Source: Shewanella sp. TC10 | GTDB taxonomy: Bacteria; Pseudomonadota; Gammaproteobacteria; Enterobacterales; Shewanellaceae | Assembly (NCBI RefSeq): GCF_009663145.1 | Contig: NZ_VKHR01000020.1 | Location: forward strand, 6-40,436 | Length of the DNA stretch: 40,431 nt | Reading direction: 5' to 3' | In this document: in pieces, positions 1-7,459 of the stretch | Numbering within the stretch: the stretch's first letter is position 1 | Layout of the letters: each line of letters starts with the position of its first letter | Position numbers and translations under genes: made by a program | Notes under the pieces: generated by a model | What the model saw: only the letters and a program-made list of their open reading frames with translations | What the model was told of the DNA's origin: nothing | Database searches by the model: none

Positions 1-241
1 CTCTAGTTTTTCTTATTCATTGAGCTTGTTGCTTGATAATCGGGCAGCTAAGTTCAATGTTGATTTTATCTGTATGAGGTGTTGCTAATGGTGTGCCATG
101 TTTATAAATTGAGCTATATCAGTGCTTTGTATGTTTTTGCACCGACTTGTAGCAAGAATGTTGCATTAATATGATGCGGTGGTGCACTTGTTTTGTGCGT
201 TTAAACGGCGTTTTTTAGGAGGTAACAGAGGTTTTAGGCAT
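1..241. other. Left-edge stretch without a recognisable gene
   Basis: No convincing coding region is visible on either strand. One frame is open from base 2 to about 91 on the plus strand, but its composition does not resemble a protein end I recognise. The sequence is AT-rich and lies downstream of the HU gene terminator, so it may be the intergenic gap before a gene outside the window. Confidence 0.5.
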
Positions 242-267
242 AAAAAAACCTCCGAGTAGGAGGTTTT
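242..267 (-). terminator. Intrinsic terminator of the HU gene
   Basis: The stem is AAAACCTCC / GGAGGTTTT around the loop GAGTA. On the minus strand it is followed by a run of seven T. It lies 19 bases past the HU stop codon. Confidence 0.85.
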
Positions 268-285
268 ATAATTCAAGCTGTTAAA

Positions 286-558
286 TTAATTAACGCTATC
301 TTTTAGTGTTTTACCAGCTTTGAATTTTGGTACTGTCGCTTCTGCGATTTGAATTTCTTTACCGGTTTGTGGGTTACGACCAGTACGTGCTGCACGAACT
401 GAGGTTTCAAAAGAACCAAAACCTACGATAGAAATCTTGTCACCATTTTTCATGGCTTCAGTAACAGTTTCTTCAAAAGACTTTAGTGCGCGACCAGCTT
501 CAGCTTTAGTTAACTCAGCATTTTCTGCAATTTTTGCAATTAATTCACTTTTGTTCAT
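286..558 (-). CDS. HU-family DNA-binding protein
   Basis: HU is a small dimeric nucleoid protein that bends DNA and helps organise the chromosome. The 90-residue length is typical. The N-terminal helices start [11 protein letters not shown], the core contains VGFGSF, and the flexible arm carries the signature [12 protein letters not shown] at about residues 58-69. The ATG at 558 is preceded by a GAGA element at a reasonable distance. The gene has its own terminator and its own upstream gap, so it is probably monocistronic. The sequence reads more like HupA than HupB of Escherichia coli, but the usual lon or ppiD neighbours of hupB are absent and I do not assign a letter. The family call is secure. 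Confidence 0.97.
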   Translation of the reverse strand: MNKSELIAKIAENAELTKAEAGRALKSFEETVTEAMKNGDKISIVGFGSFETSVRAARTGRNPQTGKEIQIAEATVPKFKAGKTLKDSVN

Positions 559-768
559 GTTGATATTCTCTGCTTTCCATAGATGTGTTTATTTAAAACT
601 AGATTAACATGCCATAAGCCATGGGGGTTTAAAAGCCTTTTATCCGATAAATGTGTAGCTATAAGGCATTTAGGCGACATTTAAGGCGTAAATTACCCAA
701 TTGTGCTACTTCACAAGAGAAAACGACTAGTGATTATCTTGCTTTGTCGGCTCTGCAGCCATGGTTAT

Positions 769-1566
769 TTACTCTTCTAGTAACTGATACAGCAATTGCT
801 TAACGAGTTTTGGTTCAAATGGCTTATCACATAATGCATTCACACCTGCGCTTGAAACATTGCTCAAATGAGTGTCGTTGGCTTCAGATGAGACCATGAG
901 AATAGGAATATGTGATTGTTGGCTTTGGTTGCGAATATACTGAGTCAGGGCTAATCCATCTACACTAGGCATATTGTAATCAGTAATGACCAAATCAAAC
1001 ATTTGCTGCTGCATTAATTCAATTGCCTCTGCGCCATCTTCAGCTTCAACAATAATTCTAATGCCTAGATTACTGATGGTGCGCTTAATGACGTTACGTG
1101 CCATCCTACTATCGTCAACGACTAAAGTACGTATGTCTTGCACATCAAAGTGGCTTAAATCCAATTCATCATTACTGATTAAGTCGATGGTCGAATTGAG
1201 TGCAGTCGCAAGATGATCGGCATCAAAGGGTTTTGGTAGAATGGCAACCACACCTGATTGCCTAAATATTTCAAGTTGTTCACGGCGACATTCGCTAGAC
1301 ACGAGCATAAATTGAATATCTTTATAAGCGGGTTGCTGTTTTATAAAGCTCAGAAGCTCAATGGCTTCGCCATCTTCAAAGTGTAATGCACTTACAATGA
1401 GATCGGGTGTATGGCGAGCAATGATTTCTTTCGCTTCCGTAATACTCGAGGCTGTTTGAATACTGTCAACACCTTCTTGGTGCAATTTAGCAATAATGAT
1501 TTTTCTTTGAACGTCAGAGGGTTCCAGCAGTAAAATAGATAATTCACTGGGTGATAAATGGCTCAT
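769..1566 (-). CDS. Response regulator with two receiver domains (REC-REC)
   Basis: The 265-residue protein consists of two CheY-like receivers and no output domain. REC2 (about residues 145-263) has a full phospho-acceptor set: D151/D152, phosphorylatable D196 in the string VITDYNMP, the VSSE switch serine and the lysine of DKPF. REC1 (about 8-128) keeps the PKPF lysine but has LEPS where the acidic pair belongs and LIVSAL where the acceptor aspartate belongs, so it is probably a pseudo-receiver. The family usually works as a phosphorelay intermediate or by protein contact. No kinase gene is adjacent, so its partner is unknown. It lies 88 bases downstream of a same-strand membrane-protein gene and might be co-transcribed with it. 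Confidence 0.9.
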   Translation of the reverse strand: MSHLSPSELSILLLEPSDVQRKIIIAKLHQEGVDSIQTASSITEAKEIIARHTPDLIVSALHFEDGEAIELLSFIKQQPAYKDIQFMLVSSECRREQLEIFRQSGVVAILPKPFDADHLATALNSTIDLISNDELDLSHFDVQDIRTLVVDDSRMARNVIKRTISNLGIRIIVEAEDGAEAIELMQQQMFDLVITDYNMPSVDGLALTQYIRNQSQQSHIPILMVSSEANDTHLSNVSSAGVNALCDKPFEPKLVKQLLYQLLEE

Positions 1567-1654
1567 GCTACTTCTTCTTATTATTTGAATTGAGTCTTAC
1601 TGAGCTCATTTTAACCTAAGCATGACTATGAATACACTCATAAGCCTTTATTTG

Positions 1655-2062
1655 TTAACAACCTTGTTGCAAATAGGCTTTGGTTTTTTGGCTAAATGCG
1701 ACCCAATACTGAAAACCAAGTACCATAGTGATAGTCAGTGCAATTGCTGGAATTGGCAGGTTAATGCCATTGAATTCAACTTTCACATCTTCAGGGGTAA
1801 TTTGATAAGCGATAACTGCCGTTGTTGTTAAGGCTAGGGCTGCAAGGGTTTGAATCCCTAAGTATATCTTAAACACCATACCTGCCCATTGAGTTCGTTT
1901 TACTAAGCCGAATAACACCGGAATGACCCCGATGGTAAACAGATCTATGCCTTGAATCGAATAAGAACGCAGTAGCGCTAAAATGGACAGAAACACATAA
2001 AAGGTCATCAGAATGATGAGTCTACGCGGTGGTTTAATGTTTTCAGTGCTGAGTTTATTCAT
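1655..2062 (-). CDS. Hypothetical membrane protein
   Basis: This is a 135-residue protein that I do not recognise. It has about four hydrophobic segments, near residues 14-33, 40-53, 63-86 and 102-122, with a basic N-terminus (KPPRR) that suggests a cytoplasmic start. There is no signal peptide and no catalytic motif. The ATG at 2062 has only a weak ribosome-binding site. It is divergent from the DUF4240 gene and on the same strand as the REC-REC gene. An inner-membrane location is inferred from hydrophobicity alone. Confidence 0.7.
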   Translation of the reverse strand: MNKLSTENIKPPRRLIILMTFYVFLSILALLRSYSIQGIDLFTIGVIPVLFGLVKRTQWAGMVFKIYLGIQTLAALALTTTAVIAYQITPEDVKVEFNGINLPIPAIALTITMVLGFQYWVAFSQKTKAYLQQGC

Positions 2063-2166
2063 GGTGATAAGGTACTGGTAATAAGGTTTTAGATTTTATG
2101 TGGTGTAGAATAACGCGAGTAGAATCAATTTTGTGAGTTGTTTGCAAAAGAATTTAGGAAAATGAA

Positions 2167-2676
2167 ATGACAGATGCTGAATTTTGGTCACTTGTGACCC
2201 GAACTGAACCGCAGCAAACCGAACAGCAATGCCATGATGCTTTAAAAGATAAACTGACTCAGCTTGATGATGACTCCCTAGCAGCCTTTGACAAAATGTT
2301 TGGTCAACAAATGCGTCGAAGTTACACTTGGTCTATTTGGGGCGCGGCCTACATTATCACGGGTTGCGACTCTGATTATGCTTTTGCTGAGTTCAGAGGC
2401 TTTTTATTATCGCTGGGTGAGCAGTGGTATAACAAGGTGATCTCGGAGCCAGATTGTTTAGGGGATATTGCCTTGTGGCCTACTAAAGATGGTTCAGCTT
2501 ATCCGTTCATAGAAGATTATGATTTAGTTGCGGGTCAATTATATGAGGATAGAACTGGCGATGAGCTGCCATTTGTCCCTTCAGGACAACATTCTCCGCA
2601 AGGGAAAAAGTTTAGTACGAAGAAGAAAGATTTAAGAAAGAACTACCCTAAATTAAGTGAACGTTTCCCATTCTAG
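2167..2676 (+). CDS. DUF4240-domain protein
   Basis: The 169-residue soluble protein starts MTDAEFWSLV, the characteristic opening of DUF4240 proteins. It continues with a conserved aromatic region (YTWSIWGAAYIITGCDSDYAF at about residues 56-76) and a block that follows the DUF4240 pattern of an acidic residue in a helix before a tryptophan (LSLGEQWY). The function of the family is not established; members are common in bacteria and sometimes linked to polymorphic-toxin immunity, but no toxin gene is seen here. The start is supported by AGGA seven bases before the ATG. The C-terminus is strongly basic (KKFSTKKKDLRKNYPK). Confidence 0.75.
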   Translation: MTDAEFWSLVTRTEPQQTEQQCHDALKDKLTQLDDDSLAAFDKMFGQQMRRSYTWSIWGAAYIITGCDSDYAFAEFRGFLLSLGEQWYNKVISEPDCLGDIALWPTKDGSAYPFIEDYDLVAGQLYEDRTGDELPFVPSGQHSPQGKKFSTKKKDLRKNYPKLSERFPF

Positions 2677-2735
2677 TTGTCATATCTGCGCGCTGATGAG
2701 AGCTGATTATGTCAATGGAATATAATACCGCACAT

Positions 2736-2773
2736 AAAAATGCAGCCACTGCTTAATCAGTGGCTGCATTTTT
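2736..2773. terminator. Bidirectional intrinsic terminator
   Basis: An 11-bp perfect stem (TGCAGCCACTG / CAGTGGCTGCA) has a 6-base loop, with A-tract on the left and T-tract on the right. It separates the convergent DUF4240 gene and the small periplasmic protein gene and can serve both strands. Confidence 0.9.
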
Positions 2774-2799
2774 GTATTAATGGGGTTTAACCTTGCTGC

Positions 2800-3126
2800 T
2801 TAGCCGTCACAAACTTCAGACTGAGTGTCAAAATCCATGCCGCGTTGTTCACATTTCTCATCTAAGAACTTATTTTCAGCAGTTTCTAGCTGTTTATTAA
2901 AATCTTGATTGAGCTCTGATACATATTCTTGTTCTGCTGAAGCCATGTATTGGCTCAATAATTGTTGGTGCTCTTTAATTGCCTGTTCACCTTGAGCATC
3001 CACATCAAATTGATGAGCAAAACTTGAAGAAGACATAGCGATGGCGACTAGGAAAGTTGCAGCTAAAGACAGTTTTTTAGTCATGCTAGTCATAGATAAA
3101 GCCGCTTTGGTTGTGTTCTTGTTCAT
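2800..3126 (-). CDS. Small exported protein of unknown function
   Basis: This is a predicted periplasmic protein of 108 residues. I chose the ATG at 3126 because TGGAG lies eight bases upstream; an in-frame GTG at 3147 would add MYDWSYN but has no ribosome-binding site. A signal peptide (KKLSLAATFLVAIAMSSSSFA-H) should be cleaved near residue 37. The mature part is glutamine- and glutamate-rich and helical, probably coiled coil, and ends with two cysteines (about 14 residues apart) that could form a disulfide. I do not recognise a family. It is monocistronic, with its own terminator. Confidence 0.7.
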   Translation of the reverse strand: MNKNTTKAALSMTSMTKKLSLAATFLVAIAMSSSSFAHQFDVDAQGEQAIKEHQQLLSQYMASAEQEYVSELNQDFNKQLETAENKFLDEKCEQRGMDFDTQSEVCDG

Positions 3127-3437
3127 ATTATAACTCCAGTCATACACGTAGGTTAATTTTGCGCTATTTCCTTGAGCGATAATGTCAGTGACGCAATCAT
3201 TTAGTTGTTAAATGAGTCTGTGCGTTTGCTTGGGATGTATATTAGCGAAAGCTTGCTGAATAGAAACTGAACAGAGGTTGATGTCTTTTTGAACATTAAA
3301 GTGTTTAGCTTATTTGTAAACTCGCTTATTTCCTACAGCAAAATTAATCACATTACGTTAAGCTGATATACAGGTTAGGTTTTTATACTAATGGCATCAA
3401 TTAGGTTTGAGATATTTAAACAGCCAGGAGACGACAT
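3127..3437. other. Divergent promoter region, no gene seen
   Basis: This 311-base gap separates the divergent small periplasmic protein and the DUF3016 gene. It is AT-rich and must contain both promoters. I see no open frame with a ribosome-binding site and no strong inverted repeat. Confidence 0.6.
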
Positions 3438-3968
3438 ATGAAGGTTAAACATCTACTTATTGCAGGCGCATTAATGTGTAATGTCGCTATTGCAGATGAA
3501 GAAGTGGTCCCAAATCCAGTGACTGAAGAGGGAGTTGTTAAAGTCGAATGGCAAGAGCCAAACAAATATCGCGATTTAAAAACAGCTACAGAAGTTAAAT
3601 CGCGCTTTCAACAGCGTTTCTTTGACACTATAACCGAAAACGTAAATAAAGAAGCTAGCAAGATCCTCAAGCCAAACCAGAAGCTTGAAATGCAGGTTTC
3701 TGATGTTGATTTAGCCGGTGATTTACGCCCAACATTTGGCGCAACGACGGCAAATGAACTTCGTATCGTTAAGGATTTGTACCCACCAAGAATGACCTTT
3801 ACTTACAGTATTACTGAAGGTGACAAGGTGATTATGGCCGGTGATGAAAAGCTGGTTGATATGAATTTTATGTATGGCACTAGCTCAAAACGAAATCAAA
3901 AGCCATTTCAGTACGAGTCTGACATGCTAAAAGATTGGTTAAAGAAAACAGTTGAGCCAAAGTTATAA
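3438..3968 (+). CDS. DUF3016-domain exported protein
   Basis: The 176-residue protein has an N-terminal signal peptide (MKVKHLLIAGALMCNVAIA-D) and then a mature domain typical of DUF3016: VKVEWQEPNKYRDLK near the start, a central LEMQVSDVDLAGDLRP, and a TFTYSI / GDEKLVDMNF strand region. DUF3016 proteins are periplasmic and of unknown function. The start is decided by AGGAG eight bases before the ATG. The gene stands alone between a divergent promoter region and a terminator shared with the convergent EAL gene. Confidence 0.85.
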   Translation: MKVKHLLIAGALMCNVAIADEEVVPNPVTEEGVVKVEWQEPNKYRDLKTATEVKSRFQQRFFDTITENVNKEASKILKPNQKLEMQVSDVDLAGDLRPTFGATTANELRIVKDLYPPRMTFTYSITEGDKVIMAGDEKLVDMNFMYGTSSKRNQKPFQYESDMLKDWLKKTVEPKL

Positions 3969-4008
3969 TCACTGATTAAAATTCAGCTAAACTCGAAATT
4001 AAAAACCG

Positions 4009-4036
4009 AAACGGCTTATTGATTAAGCCGTTTTTT
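4009..4036. terminator. Bidirectional intrinsic terminator
   Basis: The stem AACGGCTTA / TAAGCCGTT is followed by a T-run on the plus strand and an A-run on the left side. It overlaps the stop codon of the minus-strand EAL gene and serves the convergent DUF3016 gene. Confidence 0.85.
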
Positions 4037-5765
4037 GTTGGTTTTTATTCAACGAATAAAAACCATTTTTGGCAAATTTTGCCTGTTTTTTAGCATCAGC
4101 ACTTAGCATTGATAATTCATGATCTGTGGTACTTGCGGTGACCTCTGGGGGTAAAACCCCTACGCATAAAGAGATTAATGGGTGGTCAACCATTTTGTCT
4201 TGACGATCTTTAGCGTGCATGGTTTGTGATTGCCAATGTTCGGGAGAATAAAATGTTTGCTTACTGGCCTCAAATTGCTCAATGATTTTTTGGCTGTGGC
4301 TTATGGCGTCAGCACAGGTGCTTATCATCACGAAATCATCTCCACCAATATGACCTACAAAACTTCGGTCATGCTGATGATGAGCGAGGAGGTTTGCTAC
4401 TTCCATAATCACTTCATCCCCGCGTGAAAAACCATAAATGTCGTTATAAGGCTTAAAGTGGCATAAGTCGAAATAAGCGAGAAAGAAGGCTTTGTTCTGC
4501 GACCGTAAACGCTTTAGCTCCTCTTGAATTGGGACATTACCCGGTAAATTACTTAAAGGGTTAGCGTGTCTTGCTACTTTAATTCTATGTTCAGTAATAC
4601 GTTGTAATAAGTCCTTGGTGTGTCCAATACCGATGAGTTTTTCATGGCGTAAAATAATAAATTGTTGAGCGACGGTGGTGGCATGCTCTGATGTGAGTAA
4701 TTGACTGACGCTGGATAATGGTTCGCTGGCATCTATTTTTAGCACCTGCTTATCCATCACAGCACTCGCTGGATGATTTTCGTGTAATGCTCGGCCATAA
4801 GGCGTACTAAATAATTCTAGAATATGATTACGACTCACTATTCCTTGGGCTTGACCATTTTCTGCGATAACAATCGCTTGTAAAGCTGGCTGAGTGATAA
4901 ATTGTTCGCTTAGTTGCTTAAGTTTCGTATCGGGTGTGGCGATATTGGCCGGGGCACATAAGCTTTCAGCTGTTTCGCAATAACGGTTTTGCGCAGGAAG
5001 CGGCATGGAAACTAGATTCGAATCCATGTGAGTATTAGGCTTTATATGTGGGCGACCCAGTAAATAACCTTGGCAATAAGTCACGCCTAATTGCTTGAGC
5101 ATGGTCAACTCTTCAGGTGTTTCAATGCCTTCAGCAATGACTTTACAAGTTAGGTTTTGACATAGCTCGACAATGGAGCGAACAAATTCTTGTTTTACCG
5201 CAGTACTATCAATTTGGTGAATAAAATGGCGGTCGATTTTGACATAGTCAGGCGATAACTCTGACCATAATCGTAAACCAGAGTAGCCTGCACCTAAATC
5301 ATCTATGGCGGTTAAAAAGCCTTGGTTGCGGTAATGATTTAAACAGTCTTTTAATAGATCTATGTCATCAGCAGGGTATTGTTCAGACAGTTCGATGACC
5401 ACATCTTCAGGACGCAAGCCCATTTGTTTAATTAATTGAAGTGTTAGCCCTTTGGGGTGTTCTGGGTCTAGCAATGCTTTAGGCGAAATATTAATAAACA
5501 ATTTGCCATTAAGCTGGCATGCCTTAAATGCATTGATAGAAATGCTACGACATAAGGTTTCAAGTTCGCTTAATTTGCCATAGTGCTCAGCTGTTTTGAA
5601 TAAGGGCACTGGTGAAAAAAGAGGGCTGTGTTCTGGACCACGGCTTAATGCTTCAAAACCATGAACTTTCTGATTAGTGATATTAAAAATTGGCTGAAAG
5701 ATGGCGTTGATTGACTGCTTATTTATAATTTTGGCAAGTTCTTTTTCTAGATCTATAACGCTCAT
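4023..5765 (-). CDS. EAL-CBS-GGDEF protein, probable c-di-GMP phosphodiesterase
   Basis: The 580-residue cytoplasmic protein has an EAL domain at about residues 5-250, a CBS pair at about 265-395 and a GGDEF domain at about 400-565. The EAL domain has the catalytic set: E38 in FEALSRG, the asparagine of FINISP, VIELSE, AIDDLGAG, YVKID, VIAEGIE and CQGYLLGRP, so c-di-GMP hydrolysis is expected. The GGDEF signature is GGDDF at about 474-478 and the RxxD inhibitory site is absent (HxxS at that place), so cyclase activity is doubtful and the domain may instead bind GTP. The CBS pair probably senses an adenine nucleotide. There is no transmembrane segment. The gene is monocistronic. Confidence 0.93.
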   Translation of the reverse strand: MSVIDLEKELAKIINKQSINAIFQPIFNITNQKVHGFEALSRGPEHSPLFSPVPLFKTAEHYGKLSELETLCRSISINAFKACQLNGKLFINISPKALLDPEHPKGLTLQLIKQMGLRPEDVVIELSEQYPADDIDLLKDCLNHYRNQGFLTAIDDLGAGYSGLRLWSELSPDYVKIDRHFIHQIDSTAVKQEFVRSIVELCQNLTCKVIAEGIETPEELTMLKQLGVTYCQGYLLGRPHIKPNTHMDSNLVSMPLPAQNRYCETAESLCAPANIATPDTKLKQLSEQFITQPALQAIVIAENGQAQGIVSRNHILELFSTPYGRALHENHPASAVMDKQVLKIDASEPLSSVSQLLTSEHATTVAQQFIILRHEKLIGIGHTKDLLQRITEHRIKVARHANPLSNLPGNVPIQEELKRLRSQNKAFFLAYFDLCHFKPYNDIYGFSRGDEVIMEVANLLAHHQHDRSFVGHIGGDDFVMISTCADAISHSQKIIEQFEASKQTFYSPEHWQSQTMHAKDRQDKMVDHPLISLCVGVLPPEVTASTTDHELSMLSADAKKQAKFAKNGFYSLNKNQQKTA

Positions 5766-5911
5766 TGAATCAATTCCATAGCAATTTAATTTTTCAGTCT
5801 ATGGCAGAAAAATGACAGAAATATGTCGTTAATAGTGAAATCTATTTAAAAACCAAAGTATTAAGAAATTATTTGTTCTAAATCGATGCATCATTTTTCG
5901 GTAAATGACTA

Positions 5912-5983
5912 ATGCTTAGGGAGCAAATGGAATTTATTGAACTGGTGGAGTTATTGACTGAGCTTAGCAATAACAGCCAATAA
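5912..5983 (+). CDS. Possible small protein or leader ORF (23 or 18 residues)
   Basis: An ATG-initiated frame runs from 5912 to a TAA at 5981-5983, with a second in-frame ATG at 5927. The second start has GGGAG just upstream, although the spacing is short. The peptide is acidic and amphipathic (FIELVELLTELS). The stop codon merges directly into the intrinsic terminator at 5982-6008, the layout of a short transcript with its own terminator. It could be a small protein, a leader peptide or a chance frame in a small RNA. I have no homologue in mind. Confidence 0.35.
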   Translation: MLREQMEFIELVELLTELSNNSQ

Positions 5984-6008
5984 AAAAGCAGCTATATGCT
6001 GCTTTTTT
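5982..6008. terminator. Bidirectional intrinsic terminator
   Basis: An 11-bp perfect stem AAAAAAGCAGC / GCTGCTTTTTT has the loop TATAT. On the minus strand it serves the 103-residue gene ending at 6028. On the plus strand it follows the small frame ending at 5983. Confidence 0.88.
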
Positions 6009-6027
6009 ATCAGGTATTCGACAAGCG

Positions 6028-6339
6028 TTACTTGGTATTCTGTTTGAATAAATGCAGTGTTTTTAATAAGGCTGCAATTTTTTGAACATGAGCTTCAAGC
6101 GCTTCAGGTGGAATATGAGTAAGGCTTTGTAGTTCCTCTAACTCATTTGCAAGTTCCTGAACATAAGGCAAAAAACGGTTACTTTTTTGGGTAAATCCTT
6201 GTTCTTCAGTAAAGATTGCAACAAACTTACCATGGCCAGCTTGACGTAATTCGTCGAGTCTTTTGTCGGCATCAATGGCTTGACGGTATCCTGTTTGCAA
6301 ACTTTCTTTTAATTGCTTGATAACTTGGGTATACGGCAT
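6028..6339 (-). CDS. Hypothetical helical protein
   Basis: This is a 103-residue soluble protein that I do not recognise. It is almost entirely helical by composition, with heptad-like leucine spacing (LANELEELQSL, LLKTLHLF) suggesting a coiled coil. A conserved-looking middle string is GHGKFVAIFTEEQGF at about residues 35-49. The ATG at 6339 has GAGG five bases upstream, which supports the start. It is divergent from the TraB/GumN gene, with only 49 bases between the starts, so their promoters must overlap. There is no signal peptide and no cysteine. Confidence 0.75.
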   Translation of the reverse strand: MPYTQVIKQLKESLQTGYRQAIDADKRLDELRQAGHGKFVAIFTEEQGFTQKSNRFLPYVQELANELEELQSLTHIPPEALEAHVQKIAALLKTLHLFKQNTK

Positions 6340-6388
6340 GATAGCCTCATTTACATCATAAAATTAAGTTAAATTATAAGGGGCTGGC

Positions 6389-7300
6389 ATGGGACTAACA
6401 AGTCAAATACCGTCAAAAATCGCAATGATGCTGCAGTTTTGCTTAAGTAAATTCACAGCTTTAGGGGTTTTATCATTACTGCTCTCTAGTGCTGCATTGG
6501 CTGCAGAGTCAGATAAGCCGCCATTTTTTAAAGCCAGCTATCAAGATAAAGAAGTATATTTATTAGGTTCAATCCATATAGGTAAAGCCGACTTTTATCC
6601 ACTGCCACTGCAAATTGAACAAGCGTTTGTAGAATCCGATGCATTGGTGGTAGAGGCTGATGTGACTAAAGCCAATGTGCAACAATTGCTGCAACAGTAT
6701 GGTTTTGCTAAAGGGGGCCAACTTGATATTAATAGTCTGTACCCTAAGTACTGCGGTAAAAATCAAACCATGTGTGATGGCTTAAAACCTTTGGCAACAT
6801 GGCTTCAAGCAAACCAAATAGGGGTAGCCCGATTTGCCAGTTTAGGTTTTACCCCTGAAGCTGGAGTCGATGTTACCTTTATCGCCCGCGACCCTTTAAA
6901 GCCCTTGTTAGAGCTTGAAAGCGTACAATTTCAGTTTGATCTCATTTCCTCATTTTCAGATAAGACGCAGCAACAATTATTGGATGAAGCCATAAATGCC
7001 ACTGATGATGACATGCTTAAGTTAGTATCAGCATGGCGAACGGGGGATCATCAAGGGATAACCGATATTATGGAGCATCAAGCTGAAGATTCTGAGGAGC
7101 TGTTAGATAAATTACTTTGGCAGCGAAATCATACAATGACAAAACGTATCGTTGAAATTTTGCAGCAATCAGATTATCAACAACTGTTTGTCATCGTCGG
7201 AGCTGGGCATGTAGTAGGTCAGCAAGCATTACCTGAGTTGTTACAGAAATCAGGTTTACGTGTGGTTGATTGTTGGCAAACACGATGTAATGCGTATTGA
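6389..7300 (+). CDS. TraB/GumN-family protein
   Basis: The 303-residue exported protein has a signal sequence with a long basic n-region and a hydrophobic core (FTALGVLSLLLSSAALA) ending near residue 39. TraB/GumN hallmarks are the first GxxH motif in LLGSIHIGKADFYPLP and the second near the C-terminus in VIVGAGHVVGQ. The family is related to Tiki-type metallopeptidases; the paired GxxH histidines are the likely metal ligands, but bacterial members have no agreed substrate. Two cysteine pairs (CGKNQTMC and CWQTRC) fit disulfides in the periplasm. AAGGGG before the ATG supports the start. Confidence 0.88.
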   Translation: MGLTSQIPSKIAMMLQFCLSKFTALGVLSLLLSSAALAAESDKPPFFKASYQDKEVYLLGSIHIGKADFYPLPLQIEQAFVESDALVVEADVTKANVQQLLQQYGFAKGGQLDINSLYPKYCGKNQTMCDGLKPLATWLQANQIGVARFASLGFTPEAGVDVTFIARDPLKPLLELESVQFQFDLISSFSDKTQQQLLDEAINATDDDMLKLVSAWRTGDHQGITDIMEHQAEDSEELLDKLLWQRNHTMTKRIVEILQQSDYQQLFVIVGAGHVVGQQALPELLQKSGLRVVDCWQTRCNAY

Positions 7301-7345
7301 TTATGTGAAATCCATTTCGGATTTTTTAGCGAGATGAGTCATTTT

Positions 7346-7376
7346 TTGACTGATGTTATCAATCTAGATGTATAAT
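7346..7376 (+). promoter_or_regulatory. Candidate promoter of the MaoC-like gene
   Basis: A TTGACT hexamer at 7346-7351 and a TATAAT hexamer at 7371-7376, preceded by TG (an extended -10), are separated by 19 bases. The spacing is longer than ideal. Transcription from here would start near 7383 and run through the hairpin at 7399-7433. Confidence 0.45.
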
Positions 7377-7398
7377 AGTGCCAATGAAACATTTTATG

Positions 7399-7433
7399 AC
7401 GCAGTGTTTAGGTTGGCTAAATACTGCGTTTTT
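7399..7433 (+). terminator. Terminator-like hairpin in the leader of the MaoC-like gene
   Basis: A 13-bp stem (ACGCAGTGTTTAG / CTAAATACTGCGT, one G-T pair) has a 5-base loop and is followed by five T. It lies between the candidate promoter at 7346-7376 and the TTG start codon at 7460. It could be an attenuator, or a terminator for the upstream TraB/GumN gene with a second promoter further down. Confidence 0.6.
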
Positions 7434-7459
7434 CAGTTATTAAGGAAAAGGTAACTCAT

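Noticed and set aside
1..91. Open frame at the left edge, plus strand
   Set aside because: It is short, has no family resemblance and its start lies outside the window; it could be chance.
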